Shown one piece after another: positions 22,481 to 32,174 of a stretch of DNA of 64,000 nt. The DNA lies in assembly GCA_029262775.1 (NCBI GenBank), contig JAJCYR010000006.1:1-64000 (forward strand), written 5' to 3'. A program made the translations under genes and the position numbers. This DNA comes from Bacteroidota bacterium (lineage in GTDB: Bacteria > Bacteroidota > Rhodothermia > Rhodothermales > UBA10348). Within the stretch, counting starts at the first letter, position 1; each line of letters starts with the position of its first letter. The notes beneath the pieces were generated by a model. The model had not been told where the DNA came from and did no database searches. It saw only the letters and a list, made by a program, of their open reading frames with translations.

Positions 22481-24370
22481 CTACCTCACACCCACGTACA
22501 TGGACTCGATCACATGGGCCAGCCGCTCCTCGATCACATTCCGCTTGAGCTTCATGGTAGGCGTCATCATCCCGTTCTCAATGGTGAAGGGCTCGGCGAG
22601 CAGCCGGAATCCACGGATTTTTTCGTGCGCCGCCGCCGAGCGCGAGTACGACTTGAAAATCTGGGCAAATACGCGCTGAATTCCGTCGCTGGCCAGGAGC
22701 GCCTCGTAATTGTCTGCGGGCAGTCCTTCTTCCGCAGCGAAGGCCCGAATGGCGTCTTCGTTGGGTACGACGAGTGCGGTTAAAAACTCCCGCGCCTCCC
22801 CCACGATACTGATCTGGTCAATCCATGGTTCGTGCTTGAAGCCTTCCTCAATGGGTCCGGGATAAATGTTCTTGCCGCCGGCCGAGACAATCATGTGTTT
22901 GATCCGGTCCGTGATGACCAGAAACCCGTTGTCGAAGCGGCCGACATCGCCCGTATGGTACCAACCGTTCTCGTCGATGGCTTCCCGCGTGGCCTCTTCG
23001 TTGTTCCAGTAACCCTTCATGATGTTGGGGCCTCTGGCAATGATTTCCCCGGCTTCGGTCGAAAGCGATGTGGGATAGTCGGCGCCTGTGATCTGCCCGA
23101 GGAGGCGGCCCGATTCCAGATCGGCAATGGCCACGGTGACGTTGTCAATCACGTACCCGACGGCGCCGTAGCGGGGGTTGTGAAAGGGGGACACCGTGAG
23201 GACAGGCGCCGTTTCGGTGAGGCCATAGCCTTCGATGATGGGGACGCCCGCGGCGAAAAAGAACTCGCCAATGCTTTTTGGGAGAGCGGCCCCTCCGGAA
23301 ATGCCGAACCGGACGTGCCCACCCAGCTTTTCCCTGAGCTTGGAGAACACCAGTTTCTGGGCCAGTGCGTACTGCGCGCGTAGCAGCGGGTTCACGAATG
23401 CCCCGCGGGCCTTGGCCAGGTTGTGCCGGTATCCGACCGCTCGGGCCCACGAGAAGACCTTCTTTTTGGCGCCGGACCCCTCCTCAACCGACTTCAGCGC
23501 GGCACTGTAAATCTTTTCATACAGGCGCGGGACGGCGATGAGCAGCGTGGGCTGCGCATCCACAATATCCCGGGTCACCGTGTCGATACTCTGGGCGTAG
23601 GTAATAACGACGCCCGCTGAAACCGCTCCGAGGTATCCCGCGGTGCGTTCGAAAGAGTGGCAGAGCGGGAGGAACGACAGGTGCCGATCTCCTTCCAGGA
23701 ACGGAATCCGGGCAATGGCATCGCGTACGTTCGAGGTGAAGTTGCCGTGCGTGAGCATGACGCCTTTGGGGCGGCCCGTCGTGCCGGAGGTGTAGATGAG
23801 GCAGGCCAGGTCATCGGGCCTGACGCTCGCTTCGTTCGCGTGAATGGCGTCCTTGTATTCCTTGTAGAACGCCCGTCCCTCCTCAAGCGCCGCATCGAAA
23901 AAACTGGCGTATTCCGGCTGGTCATCATCGAGTTCCGTCATGGATACGATGTGCTTCAGGTCCGGGCAGGCATCGTAGATGTCGAGCGCCTTCTTGAGCT
24001 GAATTCGGGTCGATACGATGAACACGGACGACCCCGAATCGTGGACGATATAGGAGACCTCCCGCGGCGGAAGTGACGTATAGAGCGATACGTTGACGGC
24101 GCCGAGGAGCTGTGTGGCCATGTCCGTGTAGGCCCATTCAGGCCGATTTTCGGAGAGGATGGCCACGCGATCGCCTGGCCTCACGCCCTGGGCGTAGAGG
24201 TAGCCGGCCATGGCGTGCACGCGTTCGCGGAATTGGGACCAGCGGATGTCGGTCCACTGTTTCGTGTCCCGGTCCATGTACCGGAGGACCGTTTGGTCCG
24301 CGGCCTCATGATACACCCACAGGCGGTTGAACAGCTGCGGAACGGTATCGAACTGGACGAGGGTATCCAT
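22481..24370 (-). CDS. long-chain fatty acid--CoA ligase
   Basis: A 629-residue adenylate-forming enzyme. The AMP-binding P-loop YTSGTTGRPKG is at about 193-203, the GYGLTET motif follows the GISGGAALP segment, and the hinge/C-domain motif is YHTGDVGRFDNGFLVITDRIKHMIVSAGGKN. It activates long-chain fatty acids to acyl-CoA (FAA1/FadD15 type, as in Bacteroidota) for beta-oxidation or lipid remodelling. The gene follows pyrD on the same strand, with a tandem-repeat-bearing 66-bp gap. Confidence 0.9.
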   Translation of the reverse strand: MDTLVQFDTVPQLFNRLWVYHEAADQTVLRYMDRDTKQWTDIRWSQFRERVHAMAGYLYAQGVRPGDRVAILSENRPEWAYTDMATQLLGAVNVSLYTSLPPREVSYIVHDSGSSVFIVSTRIQLKKALDIYDACPDLKHIVSMTELDDDQPEYASFFDAALEEGRAFYKEYKDAIHANEASVRPDDLACLIYTSGTTGRPKGVMLTHGNFTSNVRDAIARIPFLEGDRHLSFLPLCHSFERTAGYLGAVSAGVVITYAQSIDTVTRDIVDAQPTLLIAVPRLYEKIYSAALKSVEEGSGAKKKVFSWARAVGYRHNLAKARGAFVNPLLRAQYALAQKLVFSKLREKLGGHVRFGISGGAALPKSIGEFFFAAGVPIIEGYGLTETAPVLTVSPFHNPRYGAVGYVIDNVTVAIADLESGRLLGQITGADYPTSLSTEAGEIIARGPNIMKGYWNNEEATREAIDENGWYHTGDVGRFDNGFLVITDRIKHMIVSAGGKNIYPGPIEEGFKHEPWIDQISIVGEAREFLTALVVPNEDAIRAFAAEEGLPADNYEALLASDGIQRVFAQIFKSYSRSAAAHEKIRGFRLLAEPFTIENGMMTPTMKLKRNVIEERLAHVIESMYVGVR

Positions 24371-24390
24371 GGGTGTGGGCGGCTTGGGTG

Positions 24391-24435
24391 GGCGACTCTG
24401 TGGCGGGCGACTCTGTGGCGGGCGACTCTGGGCTG
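24391..24435 (-). repeat. 15-bp tandem repeat, nearly three copies, between pyrD and the acyl-CoA ligase gene
   Basis: GGCGACTCTGTGGCG repeats at 24391-24405 and 24406-24420 (identical), then diverges after 11 bases at 24421-24435. It fills the gap between the pyrD stop (24437) and the ligase start (24370), where a ribosome-binding region would lie. Confidence 0.9.
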
Positions 24436-24436
24436 G

Positions 24437-25510
24437 CTACGCGCGGCTTCCGGTGACGTGCGAAATCGAAGAGTGCCCCTCTTCTTCCGCGAGACGCACC
24501 AGACCTTGTTTAATGGACTTGATGAGGCCGGGACCATGATACACCAGGCCCGTATACAGTTGAACGAGGGAGGCCCCGGCTGCCAGACGCTCGTACGCCG
24601 CCTCGGCGCTGTCGATCCCCCCGACACCGATGATCGGTTTCACCCCACCCGTTTTGGTATAGAGGTACCGGACGAGGCTCGTGGAACGCGCGGCAAGGGG
24701 CGGGCCGCTGAGTCCCCCTTGTTCATGCGGAAGCGTATTGGTCGCCACGAAGCCATCCACCCGATGTTCGGCGCAGACGGCCAGAATTTCGTCGTACAGG
24801 CTGTCGAGCACGAACTGCTCGCGCTCGGGCGGAGAGAGTTTGACGAGCAGTGGGGGCGTGCGCGAGGCTCCTTCCCGGCGCCGCTCGGTCATGAGCAGGT
24901 CCATGTGCTGGAGCAGGATGTCGAGGGTGGCCGGGTCCTCAAACGTCTTGCCCTCGGCGGTGTTGGGGCAGGACACGTTGAGGGTGATGTAACTGGCATG
25001 GTTGGCCACGCGCCTGTAGGTCGAGGCAAAGTCCGCGAGAGCCCGCTCGCCGAGGATGTCCGGGCTGTGCGTCTTGGCAATGTTGACTCCCATCGGGAAG
25101 GCGGGCCGATGCGCCAGTCGCTTCAGCCGCGGCGCAATCCGTTCGGCACCGTGGTTTCCAAGTCCCATCCGGTTAACGAGGGCCTCGTCCTCGGGAATCC
25201 GGAAAAGCCTGGGGCGCCTGTTGCCCGGGCTGCGCTGGGCAGTCACCGATCCCACTTCCGTGAATCCGGCTCCCGCCATGCGGAAAAACGGCACCAGGCG
25301 GGCGTTCTTGTCAAAACCTGCCGCCAGGCCCACCGGGCTGGTAAACGTCAGCCCCAGAATCTGGACCGAGAGCGCCGGATGCGCAAACGCGAACATGCGC
25401 TCCAACACGGACGGCGCTACGTTCTGGGCAATGCGGGCACCGGTCGATGCGACGAAATGTGCCTGCTCGGGACCGAGTGCAAATAGGAGAGGGCGAATGC
25501 GTGCGTACAT
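24437..25510 (-). CDS. pyrD: dihydroorotate dehydrogenase, membrane-associated class 2-like
   Basis: A 357-residue FMN enzyme of pyrimidine synthesis oxidising dihydroorotate to orotate. The N-terminal extension (YARIRPLLFALGPEQAHFVA) is the amphipathic quinone-side helix pair of class 2. The FMN and substrate segments are GLAAGFDKNA, NRMGLGNHG and IIGVGGI. The catalytic-base position, usually serine in class 2 (NxSSPN), is cysteine here (C181, NVSCPNT), as in class 1. ATG 25510 (MYARIR) is preferred over 25531. An unusual base residue for this class, but fold and length fit. Confidence 0.9.
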   Translation of the reverse strand: MYARIRPLLFALGPEQAHFVASTGARIAQNVAPSVLERMFAFAHPALSVQILGLTFTSPVGLAAGFDKNARLVPFFRMAGAGFTEVGSVTAQRSPGNRRPRLFRIPEDEALVNRMGLGNHGAERIAPRLKRLAHRPAFPMGVNIAKTHSPDILGERALADFASTYRRVANHASYITLNVSCPNTAEGKTFEDPATLDILLQHMDLLMTERRREGASRTPPLLVKLSPPEREQFVLDSLYDEILAVCAEHRVDGFVATNTLPHEQGGLSGPPLAARSTSLVRYLYTKTGGVKPIIGVGGIDSAEAAYERLAAGASLVQLYTGLVYHGPGLIKSIKQGLVRLAEEEGHSSISHVTGSRA

Positions 25511-25558
25511 GGCGCACAAGATACTGACCACCCGGCGTGAGGGCCACAGCCGGGGATA

Positions 25559-28500
25559 CTACCACCCTGGAATGAGCTGGAACCCGAAATGGGCACCCTT
25601 TCCGGGACGCTGCCACGGCTTGGCATAGAAGATCTCAATGACCGTGTAGCCGAAAAAGTTCATGCGTGTCGATACACCCGTCGAGAATACCGGAACGCGA
25701 TCCGACGTGGAGCTCGTGTCGAAACGCCAGACCGGGAGGTCGTCCTGCGTCCACGTCACACCGCCGTCTGCGAAGAGGGCAATTTCCGTTGGCAGGTACG
25801 GGAAGTTGATCAGTCCGAATTCGGGCGTACCGAACAGGGGAATGCGCGTTTCCATACTCACCAGTCCCATGCGCGTACCAAAGAGCCGCTCCTGCTCCGC
25901 ACATTGGCCGGTTGATGTCGGTGTACACTCGTCGAAACTGTCGAATGAAGAGAATGAATAACCACGCACAAAGCCGATGCTGTTGGAATAGCCCAGGTAT
26001 TCCTGCGTAAAAATGTCACTCTGATCGCCCGTCTGTGCTCCGAGGTTGGAGACATGCAGGCCGCGAACGGCGAACGTCAACGGGTTGAGATTGAAATAGC
26101 GGCGGTAGTCGGCCTCAAGACGGATGTATTGCTGGGAGCCGACAAACGGGGTCACGGCAAAACGACTGCGCCCGCCCCGAATCGGAGAGGTAAAGCCGAA
26201 AACGGAATAATCCGTTACGAGAGCAGCTCCGACCTGAGCGAAATAAATCGCGTCGGGTTCAAGTTCGTCGAGGCTGGAGCGTTCGCGCGTGACGCCAAAC
26301 TGGTTGAAGAAAAAGCGATCCACTTCATAGTCGAACCCGTATCGCGTGGCTCCGCCCGTTAATTCCACACGCCGGGTCGTTGAGAATGGATACGACGTGA
26401 CCCCCTGGACCTGATCCACAAAAATGCGCTGTCTGATGTTCTCAATGGTCCTGGAAACGACGCCCGTCTTCGGATCGATTGCATTGGGACCGACGCGTGA
26501 TGTGCCGAAGAGGAGCGGAATGTGTGCGCCCTGTACACCCCAGTTGATGCGGTTGGCCCGGTTGAAATACGCGACCTGCGCGCCGATATCTTTGAACGAA
26601 CCATTGGCCTGTGCCACAACGGTCAGATTCTGGTTACCGAGCATGTCGCTGAAGAAGAATCCAACGCCACCCGACACTCCGGATCCGTACACGCCTCCCG
26701 CCTGGACGCCCACCGTTGGAGGTGCCACATAGTCCAGTTTCAAACGGGGGCTGTAGGACTCTTCCGCGTAATCCTGATCAGGGGGCAGTCCGCCCAGCGG
26801 GTCGCTCAGGTAGTTGCCCACAAGGCCGTCGTCGTACCCGATGTCCGGAGGCAGTGTGGCGGCCAGACGGTAGGCTTCCGGCTCTCCCGGCTCGTAGCGC
26901 GTACCCTGCAGTTCGTCGGGCTCCTTGGCGTAGACCGTGTAGGCCCCGTCACTGAATACGGAAAACATCATACGGCCACTCTGCGCGGCCACGGACATGG
27001 CAGGAGACATTTTCGTGATGCCTGAAACGCCCGTTTTCACGTTGGTAATCCGGTACACATCCTTCGTGGCCAGTTCATACCGGTAAATGTCCTTGAAGCC
27101 GTCGTGGTCGGAAATGAAGAACACGCTGTTGCCATCCGGTGAGAACTGGGCGTTGTGGTGCATGCCACCCAGTGGCTGGACGATTTCGATTTCGAATGTT
27201 TCCGTATTGATGATGCCAATGCGCTCCTTGCCGTAGGACAGCTTCTGGAAATCTGTGCCCCCCTCACCGCGATCGGTCGTGAAGGCCAAATGGATGCCGT
27301 CTGGCGACCAGGCTGGCTGCAGGTCGGAGAAGCGGTCGTCCGTCAACTGCTGTACTTCAGACGACGTCATATCGAGCAGATAAAGGTCTGAAATGCCGCC
27401 ATCCATACCGGAGAAGGCCAGTTGGCGGCCGTCAGGGGACCAAGCGAGGTTGGTGATGGCTGTTACACCGGCCACCGAGATCCTGCGGTCGATTTTTCCA
27501 TTGGACCAGTCCATGATGGCGATTTCGTTGTCACCCTCGACGAACGTGATGAAGGCAAATTGCTTGCCGTCGGGTGACCAGGACCCTGCCGATGAGATGA
27601 ACCGGATATTGTCGAAGTGGCTGTTGCGGGTCGTGGACTTGAGACGGCGAACCACCTCACCCGTGTTGGCGTCAGCGATAAACAGGTTGATGTTGAAAAT
27701 ATCCTTCTCGGAGAGGAAGGCTACGTACTGCCCATCCGGGCTGAGTACCGGGGCAATATTCATCTCCCCGCCGTCCATGTCTTCGGAGAGGACCTTCCGG
27801 CCGGTTTCCCCTGGATCCATACGGCCTTCCGTGAGGGGCAGGTAGGCTTCCTTGACGGCCTGGGCCCACTCAGTAGAAAGGGAATCGGCGGTGATGCCAA
27901 GCGTATAGACAAAGGCGGAATCTACCCCCACACGACCTGACAGCTTGAATAGATTGGCAACGGCCGCATCCCCATACTTTCCACCTATGTAGGCGAGATA
28001 CGCCTGGCCGTATCGGTACGGGAAGTAGCTCCTGTCCCGTGTGATCATGGCAATCGAGGGAAGGTCGTCGCGCAGCGCCGCATCTCTCATCCACATGGCG
28101 GTATGTGTGTCGCCGCGGCCGACAGAAAAATATTCGGCCATTCCTTCGGTGAGCCACAACGGAACGAGTTGAAAGGCGAACCGGGACGAATCCTGCCGTG
28201 AAAGGGCAATATCATACTGGAATGAATGCACAAGTTCGTGTCCCAGGACATGGTCCGTGTCCGCGTACGAGCCCGTGAGCGGCATGATGACGCGCTCCTT
28301 CAGTGATTCGGTGACACCGCCCGTGCCCTCTCCCAGCGAGCCGCTTATAGCGTTCGTCTGATGGAAATCCGCATCGTTGGCGTACAGGATGATGGGCTTG
28401 CGCTCGTAGAATTCCCGCATGAACGTCCGGGAGTGCCGCTCGTACCACCGCTCGGCCATCCGTGCGGCATCGGAAACGGCCTCCTTTTCTTCCGGGTAGA

Positions 28501-28654
28501 AGTAGATTTCAAAGTGGTCCGTTTTGAAGGATCGGAAATCAAAGTCGTCGTACTGGACCTTGTTGCGACCGAAGTACTGGGCCGATGACGGGAGCGCAAA
28601 AGCCAAGGTGACCAGCAGAAAGAACCCGGTGCGGAAAATGAGTCGTGTGTCCAT
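25559..28654 (-). CDS. very large outer-membrane protein: signal peptide, gluzincin-like domain, TolB-like propeller, C-terminal beta-barrel
   Basis: 1031 residues. A signal peptide (cleaved after PSSA near residue 25) precedes a protease-like domain with HELVH at 139-143 and the third ligand candidate in WLTEGMAEY (E170 or E174), the gluzincin pattern. About residues 280-600 hold five to six PD40/WD40-like blades (LSPDGQYVAFLSE, WSPDGKQFAF, WSPDGRQLAFSG, WSPDGIHLAF, FSPDGNSVFF). From about 690 to the end is a barrel-like, strand-rich region related to surface-antigen/Omp85 barrels, ending HFGFQLIPGW. It is probably surface or periplasm facing; the substrate is unknown. Confidence 0.82.
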   Translation of the reverse strand: MDTRLIFRTGFFLLVTLAFALPSSAQYFGRNKVQYDDFDFRSFKTDHFEIYFYPEEKEAVSDAARMAERWYERHSRTFMREFYERKPIILYANDADFHQTNAISGSLGEGTGGVTESLKERVIMPLTGSYADTDHVLGHELVHSFQYDIALSRQDSSRFAFQLVPLWLTEGMAEYFSVGRGDTHTAMWMRDAALRDDLPSIAMITRDRSYFPYRYGQAYLAYIGGKYGDAAVANLFKLSGRVGVDSAFVYTLGITADSLSTEWAQAVKEAYLPLTEGRMDPGETGRKVLSEDMDGGEMNIAPVLSPDGQYVAFLSEKDIFNINLFIADANTGEVVRRLKSTTRNSHFDNIRFISSAGSWSPDGKQFAFITFVEGDNEIAIMDWSNGKIDRRISVAGVTAITNLAWSPDGRQLAFSGMDGGISDLYLLDMTSSEVQQLTDDRFSDLQPAWSPDGIHLAFTTDRGEGGTDFQKLSYGKERIGIINTETFEIEIVQPLGGMHHNAQFSPDGNSVFFISDHDGFKDIYRYELATKDVYRITNVKTGVSGITKMSPAMSVAAQSGRMMFSVFSDGAYTVYAKEPDELQGTRYEPGEPEAYRLAATLPPDIGYDDGLVGNYLSDPLGGLPPDQDYAEESYSPRLKLDYVAPPTVGVQAGGVYGSGVSGGVGFFFSDMLGNQNLTVVAQANGSFKDIGAQVAYFNRANRINWGVQGAHIPLLFGTSRVGPNAIDPKTGVVSRTIENIRQRIFVDQVQGVTSYPFSTTRRVELTGGATRYGFDYEVDRFFFNQFGVTRERSSLDELEPDAIYFAQVGAALVTDYSVFGFTSPIRGGRSRFAVTPFVGSQQYIRLEADYRRYFNLNPLTFAVRGLHVSNLGAQTGDQSDIFTQEYLGYSNSIGFVRGYSFSSFDSFDECTPTSTGQCAEQERLFGTRMGLVSMETRIPLFGTPEFGLINFPYLPTEIALFADGGVTWTQDDLPVWRFDTSSTSDRVPVFSTGVSTRMNFFGYTVIEIFYAKPWQRPGKGAHFGFQLIPGW

Positions 28655-28900
28655 GAAGCGGGGAATATAATACAGTGAAGACGGACGAAATTTTGAGAAA
28701 CCGGCCGTATTGCATGGGGTACCAACGACCGGCGGGCCGGTTGGTTTGCGTCTTCCAACGGATTTGCCTACATAAGAGTCGCAACTACAGCTCTATTATT
28801 ACAGTGACAAGTGATGAATAGTCAATATTCGCTCGTCACTGGGTCCGGCTACCGCATCAATGGCGCGGAGAGTCCGGACAAACACGCTCAATAGGAATAC
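28655..28900. other. 246-bp divergent spacer before mrdA
   Basis: This lies between the divergent large outer-membrane protein gene and mrdA and must carry both promoters. It contains a TTTG at about 28754 and an AT-rich TATTATTA at about 28793-28800, but the spacing is not a convincing promoter match. No open reading frame is supported. Confidence 0.4.
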
Positions 28901-30736
28901 ATGGACGATACCAGGCTTCGGTTTCGCATTTTTTCGGTCTTTACGGCGCTCCTGGTTGGGGTGTTGATCCTGCGGCTGGCCCAACTCCAGATCGTGGACT
29001 ATTCGGATCACAGTGGCGAGTCCCGCAGCAATGCCGTGAAGGAGCAGCGGGTGCTGCCGGCGCGGGGCATGTTCTTTGACCGGTCGGGTCGTCTGCTCGT
29101 GGATAATACGCCCGGCTACAACCTGCTGGTCACGCCGCGCTACTTCGATGCGGGATCGACCGGCCAGCTGGCAGCCCTGATGGGCATTCCGGACAGTGTG
29201 CTTGTGGGGCGCGTGGCCCAGGCCCGGAGATGGAGCGCATTCCGGCCGAGCATTCTCCAGGGAGACGTACCATTCGACATGCTGTCCCAGGTCCTCGAGC
29301 AGCGCCATCGCCTTCCGGGTATATCGTACGAGTTGTTCCAGAAACGGCGCTACCGGTCGGAGGCCAATATGAGCCATGTCCTCGGATACGTCCGCGAAAT
29401 CGGGGACTCCGATCTGCGGGCTTTGCGCGACATGGGGTACCGCCCTGGTGACCATATTGGCAGCGCCGGTTTGGAGCGCCAGTATGAACGGGACGTCCGG
29501 GGGCAGGTGGGGAGCGCTTTCAAGATGGTGAATATCCGGGGCCAGGTGGTACAGGATTATCTGGACGGCCAGGAAGATGCTCCGGCATTCAGCGGCTACG
29601 ACGTACATCTTACGCTCGATGCCGCCACGCAGGCACTCGCCGAATCGTTATTTACGGACAAACGTGGGGGGCTCATTGCCATGGATGCCCGGACCGGCGG
29701 TGTACTGGCATTTCACTCGGCCCCCGATTACCCGCTCGAACTGTTCACCGGTACGATCGACGACGAGGCATGGCGCTACCTGACCACGTCTCCCGATAAG
29801 CCCATGTTCAACCGCGTGACACAGGCCGCTTTCATGCCCGGCTCTACCTTCAAGCCGCTGATAGCACTCATGGCCCTGCAGGAAGGAGTGATTTCGCCCG
29901 ACACCCGTTTTTACTGCCCCGGCTACCACCCTCGGGGCAACGGCAGGATCTTCAAGTGCATGAAGCCGCACGGGAGTGTCAATGTGGTCGAAGCCATCAG
30001 GGAGTCGTGCAATACGTTCTTTTTCGAAATGATGCGGCGCATTGACGTGAACACACTCGACCGGTGGGGGCACCAATTCGGTTTCGAGGAGAAGGCGCAC
30101 ATTGACCTGTCCCAGCGCGAAGTGGCAGCTGGATTGATTCCGGACTCTGCCTGGTACAACGAACAGCTGGGTGAAGGGCGCTGGAATGAGGGTGTAGCCA
30201 TGAACCTCGGTGTAGGTCAGGGCGAAATTCTGGTGACTCCCCTGCAGATGGTCCGCTATGTGGCAGCCATTGCCAACGGGGGCACATTGCTCACACCGCA
30301 CCTGATTGACTATATGGCGCAGCCGGAGACGGCGGAGCGTCGCGTGCCTGAGCGGCCGGCTGCTGAGCAGCTCACCATCAACCCTGCCTACCTGCGATTG
30401 GTACAGGATGGAATGGAGCAGGTCATTTCCGAGAAGGCCACCTGGTTGCAGATTCCGGGGGTAACCTCGGCAGGTAAGACCGGCACGGCGCAGAATCCAA
30501 GGGGCGAGGACGACTCTTTGTTCATCGGGTATGCGCCGGCCGACGACCCGCAGATTGCCATTGCCGTAATGGTAGAAAACGGGGGCTCCGGATCGGGAAA
30601 TGCGGGCATCCTGGCCATGTTCGTCATGGAACAGTATCTCAAGGGTCGTGTGGACATGAAAGGCCGGGCGTTCCTGTGGAAGCAGGTCCTGGACCGCCGT
30701 AGTGAACCCCTTGCGACAGGCGCGGGGGCACCATGA
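28901..30736 (+). CDS. mrdA: penicillin-binding protein 2 (elongasome transpeptidase)
   Basis: 611 residues with one N-terminal helix (about 9-30), the PBP dimerisation domain and a class B transpeptidase domain. The three active-site motifs are complete: S315-T-F-K (PGSTFKPL), S369-C-N (RESCNTF) and K526-T-G (AGKTGTAQ). It crosslinks peptidoglycan during rod elongation with the glycosyltransferase RodA, whose ATG overlaps this stop (ATGA). The mreBCD genes normally found just upstream are absent here. Confidence 0.95.
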   Translation: MDDTRLRFRIFSVFTALLVGVLILRLAQLQIVDYSDHSGESRSNAVKEQRVLPARGMFFDRSGRLLVDNTPGYNLLVTPRYFDAGSTGQLAALMGIPDSVLVGRVAQARRWSAFRPSILQGDVPFDMLSQVLEQRHRLPGISYELFQKRRYRSEANMSHVLGYVREIGDSDLRALRDMGYRPGDHIGSAGLERQYERDVRGQVGSAFKMVNIRGQVVQDYLDGQEDAPAFSGYDVHLTLDAATQALAESLFTDKRGGLIAMDARTGGVLAFHSAPDYPLELFTGTIDDEAWRYLTTSPDKPMFNRVTQAAFMPGSTFKPLIALMALQEGVISPDTRFYCPGYHPRGNGRIFKCMKPHGSVNVVEAIRESCNTFFFEMMRRIDVNTLDRWGHQFGFEEKAHIDLSQREVAAGLIPDSAWYNEQLGEGRWNEGVAMNLGVGQGEILVTPLQMVRYVAAIANGGTLLTPHLIDYMAQPETAERRVPERPAAEQLTINPAYLRLVQDGMEQVISEKATWLQIPGVTSAGKTGTAQNPRGEDDSLFIGYAPADDPQIAIAVMVENGGSGSGNAGILAMFVMEQYLKGRVDMKGRAFLWKQVLDRRSEPLATGAGAP

Positions 30737-31992
30737 GTTCCTGGTATCGCAAGATCGACGCGGCTACGCTGATTTTATGGTTGCTGCTGGTCGGGGCGGG
30801 TCTTGCAGCCATTTACTCCACGACGCACGGCGCCGCAGCCGAATTGTATACGTCTACGCCCCGACAGAATTTCGACCGCCAGGTCATGTGGCTCGGCATC
30901 AGTGTGGCGAGCGTCGTACTGATCCTGATGCTGCCCATCCGGTTTTTGCAGCTGGCAGCCTTTCCGGTGTACACGTTGTCGATTCTGTTTCTGCTGGCGG
31001 CCCTCTTTTTTGGTCGGGAGATCAATGGGGCCAAGGCCTGGCTGGCCGTGGGGCCGGTACAATTCCAGGTGTCGGAGTTCGCCAAGGTGGGTACCGTCCT
31101 TGCCCTCGCCCAACTCGTGGGCATGCGAAGGCCTAAAACGATGGGACTGAGTGTGGGACTCTCGATTGTGGGCATTGCCCTCCTGCCGGCCGTGATCATT
31201 CTGCTCCAGAACGACACAGGAACGGCGCTTGTCTTTCTCGGACTCATTCCGATAGCGCTCTTCTGGAGTGGCCTCGAGTTCGACATTCTGCTGCTCATGC
31301 TGGCACCGGCTGTGGCAGGCTACCTGTCGGTCGTCCATACACCATCGGCGATCGTGTTTTCACTTGCCTTCACGGTATTCATGTGGTGGCGCACCCGGGA
31401 CAAACGTGTAGCGGGCGTAGCGGCATTGTTTGCGGGCGGAACGACGACCGTTGCCTCATTTGCCATGGCAAAAGTACTCCAGCCCTACCAGTTGGCCAGG
31501 GTGCTCTCGTTCACCGACCCGGGAGCGGCGGAATTCCGGGACAACGCCGGCTTTCACCAGCTGCAGTCCATGGCCGCCATCGGCTCGGGTGGCTTTTCAG
31601 GCAAGGGGTTTCTGGAGGGCACCCAGACGCAGGGGGCGTATGTGCCCGAGCAGTCCACCGATTTTGTTTTTTCCGTGATCGGTGAAGAATTCGGGTTCAT
31701 CGGGGCCGTGCTCCTGCTGGCACTTTTTCTGTGCCTTCTGGTGCGTCTCGTGACACTCGGTACGCGCATGAAGCACCCGTTCGGCGTCATGGTCGCTGCG
31801 GGTGCCGCGGGGATTTACCTGATCCATATGTTTGTCAACATCGGCATGGCGACGTCCATGCTGCCCGTCATTGGTATCCCGCTGCCATTCGTTTCGTACG
31901 GCGGATCGGCCCTTCTCGCCAACTCGGCGCTGCTCGCCATCGTGGTTTCGCTGTATATGCGACGAGACGACTTTTCCATCTACGGGTACTGA
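30733..31992 (+). CDS. rodA: peptidoglycan glycosyltransferase RodA
   Basis: A 419-residue SEDS-family membrane protein with about ten helices. Family motifs include EINGAKAWLAVGPVQFQVSEFAKV, LLQNDTGTALVFLGL, GSGGFSGKGFLEGTQTQGAYVPEQSTDFVFSVIGEEFGF and the late NIGMATSMLPVIGIPLPFVSYGGSA. It polymerises lipid II into glycan strands in the Rod complex. It overlaps mrdA by 4 bp, so translation is coupled, and a GC hairpin follows the stop. Confidence 0.95.
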   Translation: MSSWYRKIDAATLILWLLLVGAGLAAIYSTTHGAAAELYTSTPRQNFDRQVMWLGISVASVVLILMLPIRFLQLAAFPVYTLSILFLLAALFFGREINGAKAWLAVGPVQFQVSEFAKVGTVLALAQLVGMRRPKTMGLSVGLSIVGIALLPAVIILLQNDTGTALVFLGLIPIALFWSGLEFDILLLMLAPAVAGYLSVVHTPSAIVFSLAFTVFMWWRTRDKRVAGVAALFAGGTTTVASFAMAKVLQPYQLARVLSFTDPGAAEFRDNAGFHQLQSMAAIGSGGFSGKGFLEGTQTQGAYVPEQSTDFVFSVIGEEFGFIGAVLLLALFLCLLVRLVTLGTRMKHPFGVMVAAGAAGIYLIHMFVNIGMATSMLPVIGIPLPFVSYGGSALLANSALLAIVVSLYMRRDDFSIYGY

Positions 31993-32004
31993 GGGGCAGT
32001 TTAC

Positions 32005-32030
32005 AGCCCGCGGCCTGACGGCCGCGGGCT
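32005..32030. terminator. GC-rich hairpin between rodA and tRNA(CAT)
   Basis: A perfect 11-bp stem (32005-32015 with 32020-32030, AGCCCGCGGCC/GGCCGCGGGCT) with loop TGAC. It sits between the converging rodA and tRNA genes. There is no U-run on either strand, so it is either a factor-assisted terminator or a 3'-end protecting structure. Confidence 0.6.
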
Positions 32031-32046
32031 GGTTCCATATTGTGTG

Positions 32047-32121
32047 CGTGGGCCCGGCAGGATTTGAACCTGCGACCTACCGATTATGAGTCGGCAGCTC
32101 TAACCACTGAGCTACGGGCCC
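32047..32121 (-). tRNA. tRNA with CAT anticodon (elongator Met or Ile2)
   Basis: On the minus strand the acceptor GGGCCCG pairs with CGGGCCC, followed by discriminator A. The D arm is GCTCAGTGGTTAGAGC, the anticodon loop is CTCATAA (CAT), and the T arm is GCAGGTTCAAATCCTGC. A Watson-Crick first pair excludes initiator Met. Elongator Met and lysidine-modified Ile2 cannot be separated surely by eye; the D arm and the GACTCATAATCG arm look Ile2-like. Confidence 0.92.
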
Positions 32122-32134
32122 CTGTGATCACCGT

Positions 32135-32174
32135 CGTGCCCAAGAGCTGTCTGGCGTGCCCAAGAGCTGTCTGG
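32135..32174 (-). repeat. 20-bp exact tandem duplication upstream of tRNA(CAT)
   Basis: CGTGCCCAAGAGCTGTCTGG occurs at 32135-32154 and 32155-32174. It lies 14 bp before the tRNA 5' end, in its promoter or leader region. The rest of 32122-32333 contains the lrp upstream region. Confidence 0.95.
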
